NCBI GenBank assembly: GCA_008694505.1
Contig: VZDJ01000594.1
Location: 11,244,026 to 11,308,025 of the forward strand
DNA from: Cyanoderma ruficeps
Lineage: Eukaryota > Chordata > Aves > Passeriformes > Timaliidae
Direction of reading: 5' to 3'
Length of the DNA: 64,000 nucleotides
Made by a program: the position numbers and the translations under genes. Positions 54,920-64,000 of this stretch are shown here, piece by piece (position 1 is the first letter of the stretch; every line of letters starts with the position of its first letter). Below the pieces are notes generated by a model, which did no database searches, was not told the DNA's origin, and saw only the letters and a program-made list of their open reading frames with translations.

Positions 54920-56680
54920 ATTCATTATTTTATAGCTCCATGTTGTATTCTACTTCAGACAATTCTTTTCAGGCTAAAAAATCCCAGTCTGTTTAATCTT
55001 TCAACATTCTGAAGATATTTTATATCATTGTCCTACTTTATGGCTGTTTTCTTTATTTTTTTTCCAATTCAACTATATATTTGCCAAATGGAGAGACAAA
55101 AGCGTCAAAGTTTTCAAGTTGGGGGTCACATAACTGTTAATATATAAAGTAATTTCAGTGCTTTCTGGATGGCTGGTTCTCTTCTTTTTCCTGCAATTCT
55201 TAATAACTTTGAGTTTTTGGCCATTTTTGAGTCCTGAACTGATGTTTGAATCCAGCAGTTTACAAGGCTTCAGGATTCCTGAATGACAGTGGCAGATTTC
55301 CAACCTATTTCAGTTGGGGCGTGTGATGAGGATGATTTTGTTTCTGTGGTGTGATGCTTTACATTTTCTGATCCTCTTTATTTTCCATTTTACTGCTTGA
55401 TCTTTCCATATCAATCAGATTCTTCTGCAGCTTTTCAGTCAGTCTTTGTTTTCACAAGCCAACAACTTTGTGCTGTGCTAGTTCTCTGTACTCTGTTTTC
55501 TTCGATATGGCATTTAGGAAGCCAGAAATAGCATAGATCAGACTAGACCCCATAACTGCACAGTTCATTTTCTCATATATGAGCTTGGTTTGATTGGGTT
55601 TTTTTTCTTTCAGTGGTTTTCAACATAAGTTGATGGAAGTGCAAGTGTATGGTATCAATTGCAGCATCATTATCAATCCATAAACTGATTCCTTTGATAG
55701 CTGATAATAAATTTGTAAGGTTTGTATTTCCTCTTAAAAAACAAGATGTCTTTTAGTCATTATATAATGATCTGCTTGTTTGTTTATTTTGATTTTTAAA
55801 TACTTTCTCCTAATTTATGGATTTATTTGTAAGTGGGTACCACGGTCTGTCTTAAAGCCTCTTAAAACATGGCCCTACATTTGCCACCTTCTGTTTCTCA
55901 GCTAATGAAGTACATTTCCATGATAGGATAGTCATCACAACTAATAGTTGAGCAATTTTATACTGAATTTCTAAATTGTGGTAGAATATTAACTGAGCCT
56001 AGTGGATTTTCTCTGGGTTTTTTATATGCTAATTCAATACTTCAATTTAAAATAATTTTCTCACCCATAACTGAAAAAGAGCCTAGAGCTGGAAATACCC
56101 TAAGCTGTATCCTGTACTCTGCTCTCATGAAAAGAATTAATTCACTATCTCAGCAATGGCCTTGTCTTTTTCAAGGCTGTCTTGTAGCATTTTTGTCAGT
56201 TTTTTTTTTTCTTATCACATGTTCAGAAAGGTATTTATTACTGGTTTTTATGCCTTATATCAAATGATTTAAAAATTTTAAAGTCTGTGTTATGCTTTAT
56301 TCTGTACTTAGAGAGCTGATCCCAATTTCCATTTTTATCCTTTAATTGTGACTTCTTCTTTAGAGGAAGGTCTTCCTACTTCAAATAGCTTCTCAGTCTC
56401 TGATTTTACCAGATGGTATTTACTTCTTTCCTTTTAAAGAAATTTGTTTTCAGCGTAAGTGATTTAGATTTATTTTAAATCTCCAATATGATGACTTTAA
56501 AATACTTATAGGGTTCTCGAAATAATTTACCCTGTTGTTACTTTTAATTTCTAACTAACAAATCCTAGGTTTTATGGGTTTTGTTTCTGGACGTTAATCT
56601 CTGCTTTAAAATAATACTTCGTGTATAGTTCTGCATTTGTGTGTTGAATTACAATTTTGTGTGGAGAGAGTGTTGCAGAG
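54920..56680 (-). repeat. Ancient CR1/L3-type LINE, antisense, about 1.7 kb
   Basis: Over about 1.7 kb the + strand follows, block by block, the reverse complement of the old amniote CR1 family best known from turtle genomes. Examples are TTTCAGGCTAAAAAATCCCA and GTCTGTTTAATC near 54.97 kb, CCAATTCAACTATAT near 55.07 kb, a CTTTACATTTTCTGATC to TTTTCCATTTTACTGC to AGATTCTTCTGCAGCTTTTC run near 55.36-55.44 kb, TACATTTGCCACCTTCTG near 55.88 kb, and AATTAATTCACTATC then TCAGCAATGGCCTTGTC near 56.13-56.17 kb. Spacing is close to consensus, although the sequence is strongly diverged and carries many stops. The region therefore covers much of the 3' half of the reverse-transcriptase ORF. Both borders are soft, and the stretch beyond 56.3 kb is weaker than the rest. 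Confidence 0.72.
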
Positions 56681-59189
56681 AAGTTCCTCAGCACAACGTT
56701 TTCATCCTGAGTGCTGGTGAAGTTTAAAGAACACATTGTGTCTGTGTGTTGGGTACCTTGCCTGCCAACTCCAGCAATTATGCATTTCTGTTTTCTAAAA
56801 TTTGGAGTTTAAGATGAGAGGACAATTACACTCCCTATTCAGGGATGACAAAGGCTTCTCTCAGTTTTCTCTAGTCTTGGACCTCTTCTTAATGCCTTAT
56901 CAACCACTGAGTGAAATAACATCTCTTGGCCATGTTTTTGATAACCCAGACATAATAACACACTAATGTGGAAGAATTTCAATCCATATTGAAATTGGGC
57001 TAGAGTGCCCAATAATAGCTCATTGTCTCTTTTGGCTTCTAACTTTCCTTTTAAACATAGCGCCTTTCTTTCTACCAGTGTTTCCCACTGCATCTTTACA
57101 AACCTTGTACCCTTTACTGCCTCCTCGATGTGGCTGCCTTCCACTCATACATCTGCTGGGATGTGCTTTTGAACACACAAGGCATAACCCAGGTTAGTTA
57201 CCCTTCCAGAGTTAGCACATGTGCCTTTGACATGACCATAGAGGCCTGTATTGACAGGCTCAGCCTAAATTTCCTGAGGCCATGCTTTACTGGGTAAAAG
57301 GAGTGCATTTTGTCAATTTCTCTCCTGTAATCAAAAGTATGGACTTTAGCACAATTCATTCCTCAGTAAGTCACATGAACGCCAGCATGGGGAGAAATTG
57401 GACTCTTTGAAAATGCTGAGCTGATGCTCTCTAAGGGTACCATATAATAAATAATCCGGGAGCCTGTAGAATTTTCCTTTAGTCATAATATGTTGATGAT
57501 TTAGTGGTGTTTTAAAGAACTGCTGTCAAAGCTGTGTGTTCTCCACATGGGTACTGGTTCAGGTGTTCATTAATGCTATTCTGCAGAAACTTGGTGAGTT
57601 CAAATGTGCATGAGAGTGTGGCATTGATGCAGAAGCACTTGAGGGTATATCAGCGTTCTTCTTTACCAGTAGTTAAATCTGTATATTTGCACAGTTCTCT
57701 TCTGTTTGCCAGAGAACAAGCTCATCTTTGAAAACTGAACTGTGAACGTACATCTTAGCCCAGCTTATTATTCAGGCCTCACTGTGTGCAAAGGGTTTGA
57801 AAGGAAATGCTGTAATAGATTAATTTTCCTCTCTGTGGGTTGCATTGTCTAAAAACACTTGCTTCTTTTTTCCCTTCTCTGTTACTTTTCAAAGTGTAGC
57901 TACTCATACTGCTTTCAGGATAAAAAGAAAAACACCTTAAGCACAATGCCTTCATCTTAATATTTGCAAAAAAGGTTAGGTGTTCTTATTTCTTGTTCTA
58001 AAGACGAGCTCTTTCATGGATCCTATTCATGGATCTTTCTTTCACCTATGATCAGGAGATTAAAAAAGAATAAAAGAGCCCTGTGTGCTAGATTTCACAC
58101 CTCAGGAGAAGGGCTTGTTAAGGACCTATTGATTTTCTCTCTCCTCAACTCCCTCCTCTTTCCCACACTTCCCCTGCTCCTCAACTCCAACCTCTTTTGT
58201 CATACTTAAATGGGAAATATTGATACTGTTGGAGAGGCTTCTAAAATTTCTAGTTTTTAAGTGTTTGCCTAGCTATGATTTAAGGAAAAACTGTATGGAA
58301 ATGAAAGGAAAAAAGGCAACTTACAAAAAGCAGCATCACATATCTTGCTGTTACAGAGTGCCAGGAAACAGGTTCTCTAGGATGATCCTCCTTGGGGAAA
58401 GGTCAAGAATGAAACTTACTGAAGGTCCTAGGGACATTCCACTGTGATGCATCCCAGTTTGCACATTTATGGAAACATCTATTACGTAGAAACTGCTCTT
58501 ATTGAAAGAAAATATTTCCACATTTCTTCCCATGTGTTCATCCACATGGGAGTAATGCTCGTTTCAAAATCTGTTTCTTACAAGCACTGAAATTTCAAAC
58601 CTGCTGAGAAGTTTCCATAATTCTAATTCTAATTTCTAAAATAAAAGTAGTAGAACAGTTTTTATTGATGGTCTGATGTGATCCTGGGCCTGCCAAGTGT
58701 ATCACGACTCCATATGTCCTACCTTAACAACAGTAACAGGTGTTATTTGTATGCCAGCAAAAATTACATTTCAGAGTCAGAATTTCAGGCCTCCTCCTTG
58801 GATTACTAACAGAAAGTTACTTTTTTTTTCTTTTGTGCTGTAGTTTAGAGAACATCATGATCTTCAAAACCTACTACTGCGGATCGTTTGGTGTGGTTGG
58901 CGTAATGAAATGTGTGGTCGAACCTTAATGGGCAGATATGCATTTGGACGGCATTGCACATTTGCCTGCCAGGATGCTGCAAAAGCTCATCTTATTCTAT
59001 TGCAGGAGGAAGAGATGTGGTTTCTTTAAGTTGCTTTAGTGTCCTCAAGATTAATTTAATGTGGTTCAGTGATGGACCTCAATGTGCAAGTGCAATGACA
59101 AGGCTCAAATGTAGGATGCTACAAGCATTACAGTAATGGTTTTGTAGGAGGAAGATATGCCAATTAAATTTAGGCCTCCTGTGGTAGAG

Positions 59190-59485
59190 ACAAGTCTGTG
59201 TAACTCACTAGGCAAGACTAAGGCCGATGTGCATGAACATGGTTTCACTGCTCTGAGGGGTGGGATTGTGGCTTCGTTGCCACCCACATGGAAGAGCAGT
59301 AATGGATAATAGTCTGAGGGCCGTACCAGGCTGGGAATTTTCCTGGTGATGTCTTTTACCCAGGCCCCAGGGAGGGTGCAGGCTTCCATAAGAGCAGGAA
59401 CTGTCCAGTGTATTGAACCCTCTGTTCCCCTGAGAAGGGAGTTGCCTACTACTATAACCTGTCTGTTCTTGCTCATGGAAGTTGC
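59190..59485 (-). repeat. CR1 LINE ORF1 esterase-domain fragment, antisense
   Basis: A minus-strand frame of 144 codons (59539 down to 59105) contains V-I-V-V-G-N-S-L-L-R-G-T-E-G, then L-P-G-A-W-V-K-D-I-T-R-K-I-P, then L-V-R-P-S-D-Y-Y-P-L-L and H-V-G-G-N-E-A. These are the conserved blocks of the SGNH/GDSL esterase-like domain in ORF1 of CR1-type non-LTR retrotransposons. The nucleophile-position Ser (residue 34 of the frame) is kept, but the Asp of G-D-S is Asn. Similarity fades after the N-E-A block, where the LINE frame appears shifted, and the C-terminal catalytic Asp/His region is absent. It is a decayed 5'-region fragment, not a host esterase gene. The flanking parts of the open frame have no similarity I recognise. 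Confidence 0.8.
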
Positions 59486-61594
59486 AATGGGGCAGTGGGG
59501 AGGAGGGTATAACAGAAATGTGTTTGTAGGCACCTGCATTTCAGTGCTTTATAGAACACTCGAGAAAATCAAGCCTACCTATTTTTCTTCTTTCACAGGA
59601 TATTACTTTACTGATCTAAATGCAAACGCTATCAAACCTTATAACAGCGAAATAATGTAACATAATGAAGCACAGTATTCATCTGAGGTCACTGTTGCAT
59701 GGAATAACTAACACCTCTCTGGTGTCATCTTGCTGGATCCGTCTGGCAAATTACCACCAGAGAGATACTGAGTGTACAGCAGTAGCTATTTAAATGTACT
59801 TTGATGAAGCTAAACACAGGGAAGGTTCCCAGAGTTCCCCAACACTGCCAGACATAAACACATTCACTGCATTGTTAATCCCTCTAATTTAATGTAAAGC
59901 ATGAAGGTCTCCATGAGATTTATGCAGAACAGCTGAAATCTATGATTAGTGTTGGCAGCAGAAGAGCAGTTTCAGTCTGTTGGCTAAGGTTAATCTAGTC
60001 AAGGTACTAGGGAAATATTTATCCTTGTTGTGATTTAGTTTAAAATACTATCTTTATGTAGGATTGCCTTTAAGATAAAGTGCAGGAGGCTGAACACAAG
60101 CAGGAATTAGCTGCCGACTTTAAACTTAGACTTTTAATTTACAAGTTTAATTTTGCTGCTTGCTTCTTGCTTCTATTATTTATTTATGTAGCAGTGATGA
60201 TATTAACAGCGATAACAGCTTCACCTCCAGGTGCTCCAAAGACAAAGCTGATTCTGAAATCTAAAGGTAGGGAGGGATCCATTCTCCATCAACGAAATGC
60301 AAATCTGTGAGATGCAACTTCACATATGTATGCCAAGGGTGTCTCAGCGTGGTAAGGAAATTGCACTTGGTTCATTGCTGGGAAGAAGAAGAAGGGCAAC
60401 TTGCCCAACTACACATTTGATTGGGCATTTGGGCTACATCTGTACGAGAAAATGGAAGAAGACAGAGACCATTTTCTCCTCCTGAGGTAGCTTGTGTATT
60501 ATCCACTTGGTAAATTTGCTTTTCTTCAAAAGAGATCACTGTACCCAAGTTGCCTATTGGGAAAGGTCTCAGGTAGATACAGAATCTCAGACTTTGCCAA
60601 GGTACAGTTTGGCAGACTCTAGAAACAGATTGACACTAATTCAAACTGTTTAAAGATCAAACTGTCCATATCAGTATAGAAAGGTGCTGCTGAAAAAAGC
60701 AAGATAATAGAATTTACTAGGGGTGAATCAGAACAGGGAAAAAGGTGCAAAGGGTTAAAAAGTTCTCCAATATTTTGTTTCATTTTCTCTGGTCTAAATA
60801 GAACTGTTTCACTGTCCTTAAGGGATCCAAGAAACTTCATGTTTCTAATGTCACCATCATTACACATACATTTTTTAATTTTGATACAGACCTATTTAGA
60901 AAAGAATTTTGTATAGATTGTCTCAGTGTCTATTCTTTAAATTTTTTTTTAAATGCTTTTGCTTGCAAAATATTTTGATGATGTAAAAATGATGGGTTTT
61001 ATTGGAAACACTGTGATTTGTTCTACCACCTGTCAGCAGAAGGATTATAAGCAGCATCCTTAATATAAATGCAGTTTACTTTGGGCAGTCATCTATCTGT
61101 TGTTAATGATGTTGTTAACAGCATTTGTTCCCGTATTTGGAAAGTAACTAACCAGACAGAAAGGTATGAACACAGTGTAATGGGGTGGATTAGCAGCAAA
61201 TAACCCTCTCATTTGAGCAGATCATTTAGGGAAGTGATGAATTAGTATGGACCCTGACACATTACTGCATCTCCTCTCCCCTGTTTCTACAGAAACTGCC
61301 AGGAGCTCAACGCCCAGGTGGACACTGCATTGCTGGAGCACAGCAGTCAGCCCCTCAATAAGTAACAAGTGTAATGCAGTCCCAGTGGGACTCCTGCTTG
61401 ATCAGGACTCATTTTAATCCTTGGTGTATAGGGAAGTTTAACTACCTCTTTGTAGACAATTTTTTTTTTTCCCATTAGGGGGGTAGAGGGATGAGATGGA
61501 AAGCTGTCACTTCTTCAGATAATATGTTATGGGAGGATAATTTTGACAGGTGTTTCTTCTATTCTTTCCCCCCCTGCTCCTCCCTAATAGCAGC

Positions 61595-61674
61595 TCTGAC
61601 AGTGTGCCAGGGGATATTGTTTCTGAGGTTATTGTCTGACAGTGTGCCAGGGGATATTATTTCTGAGGTTCTTG
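61595..61674. repeat. 40-bp tandem duplication
   Basis: Two adjacent 40-bp units start at 61595 and 61635. They share TCTGACAGTGTGCCAGGGGA and TTTCTGAGGTT, and differ at only a few positions (for example ATTGTT versus ATTATT, and TTATTG versus TTCTTG). High identity points to a recent duplication. Confidence 0.95.
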
Positions 61675-64000
61675 TCAAGGATGGGTGTTTCACAGAGAAA
61701 AATGTAGCTCCTGTTGGGGAAGAAAAAACATAAGCAGAAAGGAGGCTTCTCTTTATGAAGGTAGGATAGGGTTTAGCCTGGCTTGAGTCAAATATTCAAG
61801 CTGGAAGCTGAATCAAGGTTCTGGAAACAGGCAAATCAGCTCAGGCTGTTACCCAGAAATAACTGTTTACCTTTTGTCATGAAGACTATGGTGCATTTCT
61901 AGGAAAGAGATATGTAGTGGAAAGAGAGGCTGAGAGGTGACTGATGTGCTAACTGAACACAACCTGCCCTCTTCCAGTTTTTGGTCCCTGGACCAGGCTG
62001 ACAGCTGTTTTCTCTTGGGCTCAGGCTGAAACCTCCTTAAATCGGTGGAAAAATCTCTCATTTACTCTCCTAAGTAGGCAAGTTCCTCCAAATAAATTTA
62101 CTTTGTTTTTACAGATGCTTTGGAAGAATACTGAAAGAAAATTTAACTTATCTTTTAAGAAAGAGAGGTGGGAAAACAGAGTACTTAGGTTTGCAATCCA
62201 CATATCAAATGTGGCTGTGTGGTATTGAAAACAGAGCTCTAAACTTCAGCTCTTAAAGGAGCTGAGCAGTCCTCCTTGTCATTCTTTCCTTCTCCCCAGG
62301 GTCTGGCCCCTCTGTAACAGCAAAAGAATTTTTTTTAAGGCCAGGTGCTGAAAGAGAACAACTCCCAGGGGCCAGGTCCTGCCGTGAACTCCTGAGCTGG
62401 GCAGCTGCACTGAACTCACCCTCTAAACCAGGAGGAGCTTTCAACATCTCCCAGTCCGGGCACAGGGCAATGGAGATGACAGCAAAGCAATTTCACTGTG
62501 TTTCTTTGTGACAAGATATTAACAGTTCTGGCTTGATGTGTTAGGCAGGACTTTCTCCGTTACATAAGCAAAGCAGCATTTTTCACTGCTGGCATTCACA
62601 GGATGCAGAACTGGGAAAATGTGGGAAAAACCCCAAACATTCAGGCTTTAAAATAATATTTTAGTTTTTATATCTTTCTGTGTTCTAGGGCTGAGCTGAG
62701 GTGAAAGGGGCAGGTTTCTACAATTGCCTGAACTGACAGTTGTGTTTTGCAGCAGGAACTAAATGTATTTTTTAATTTTCATTGTTGCAGAAACCTTTAG
62801 CCACAAACCTGTCCAGGCCTAAGGTGCAGTTAGGAAGCACTGATGCAGTATAATTTTTCTGTGAAAAGAAACCCTGTAGCATCCCATTAAAATCAGCGGG
62901 TGCTCGGTTTCCATGGGGTATATTTATGGCAGTATTGTGTTCTTGTCCTGGTAGCCTTTGGTCTCTCTCCACACATACAAGCAGAGACCTAGGACCCCTG
63001 CTAGAACTTGGTTTTAGTCACTGGTTTTCCTCCAAACCTGGATTTAGTACCCACACCCAATAGCCCCACTGTGTTGCATGCCAGCAACACAAGCTTCAGT
63101 AGAACTGAAATCCCATTGCCTTTGGAGAAGATAAAGGTCAGAGTTTGTCAGAGCCTGAAAAATGAGAAAAGCAAGACAGTGCTTTCTCCTTCCTCTTTTA
63201 GATTTTCATGTTGTTTCTTCATTGAAAACTCATGCTTTCCTTAAAGTGCATGTACACTCAAATACTTGGGAGTCATTGTCCAGGAAGTAGGGTCTGGATC
63301 ATGGCACAAACTCCTAGATGGTGATCTTTCTCATCTGGCTAAGGAAGTTTAAAGGAGAGGATGACACTGTTTTACTCCTAAGTACTGCAGTTTTGGGATT
63401 TATGACAGTCTTAGCTGCTTTTTGTCTCCCTTTGGCTCCTTCACTAAGATCTGGATAGCTTGAATCAAGTGCCCTCTTGTCCTTTTTCTTCGGGCACTGG
63501 AGACAGCACACTGTGATGTCACGGCTGAGATTTGAAGGTGGAGTGCTCCTTTCTGAGCTTGTATTTCTTTTACTGAAGGTTGAAATGTTGTAAATTGCTA
63601 ACGTCTGTGTTGTATGCCCTCTGCACATTTATAATCTGATTATTTCTTTCCCCTCAATTCAGTTCTACCTTGGCAGAAATGGGAGTTTTCAATATGTCTT
63701 AAAATACCTCCCCTAGAAGGTAGTTAACCTGAGCTCTGCCTGCTCACTGTACACGGCTGAGGATTGTGCTGCTGCTTGCACACTCATTTTGAACCCATCC
63801 CATTACCTGCCTAACAGAGTGGGAGAGCAGAATGTATTCAACAGAGCCATTAGGGGAACCAACTTCTGCAAGTCTGTAAATAAGTTGCCATTTGGTGTGC
63901 ATAGAGTTCATGCTGGTGGAGGCTGAGATAAAGTCCTGCATCTGATCTTATGTTTTGAATTAATTAGGTTTTCAGGAGCAGACAGTTGTACCCAATTTCC

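Noticed and set aside
61293..61367. Acceptor-like CTGTTTCTACAG followed by a short open frame ending in TAA
   Set aside because: The 23-residue translation has no similarity to a CNTNAP tail, which should be a transmembrane and cytoplasmic region. It is probably a chance splice-like site.

Overview
The window looks like single-copy, roughly 40% GC vertebrate DNA, most probably from a bird and perhaps a passerine. The evidence for a bird is the set of CR1 LINE tails, including recent-looking avian ones, and an endogenous-retrovirus LTR abutting a lysine-type primer-binding site. There is no bacterial-style gene organisation: open frames are short and random-looking, and two spliced exons with clean GT/AG borders are the only coding sequence I can support.

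Both exons lie on the + strand and belong to one gene of the neurexin-like CNTNAP (Caspr) family. The first (17236-17346) carries the start of the mature extracellular region, with the Cys-Asp-Asp that opens the F5/8 type C (discoidin) domain. The second (23532-23725) carries the core of that domain with its Trp-Leu-Gln-Val-Asp-Leu-Gly motif. The exons join in frame (phase 1 to phase 1) across a 6.2 kb intron. By family position they are coding exons 2 and 3. The best paralogue call is CNTNAP5, with CNTNAP4 as the alternative. The signal-peptide exon must lie left of the window. The next discoidin exon was not found in the 40 kb to the right, so intron 3 is very long, as is usual for these neuronal adhesion genes.

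Region by region: 1-17235 is the 3' part of intron 1 (CR1 fragments near 5.0 and 8.5-8.9 kb, a MIR-like remnant near 2.95 kb). 17347-23531 is intron 2 and contains an antisense LTR plus the start of its internal region (about 18.0-18.7 kb). 23726-64000 is intron 3. Intron 3 contains a 34-bp minisatellite (28.0-28.17 kb), a CR1 tail (29.2 kb), an antisense CR1 (44.8-45.0 kb), a MIR-like SINE (48.8-48.9 kb), a CR1 tail (50.5-50.6 kb), a long and very old antisense CR1/L3-type element (about 54.9-56.7 kb), an antisense fragment of CR1 ORF1 with its esterase domain (about 59.2-59.5 kb) and a 40-bp tandem duplication (61.6 kb). Five isolated N bases occur, four of them in homopolymer or simple-repeat tracts and one in a C run.

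No new multi-gene system is visible. The most notable signals are the abrupt switch to almost pure G/C third positions inside exon 3, the roughly 1.7 kb colinear ancient CR1 copy, and the surviving CR1 ORF1 esterase frame. All repeat assignments rest on remembered family consensus patterns, not on a database search.
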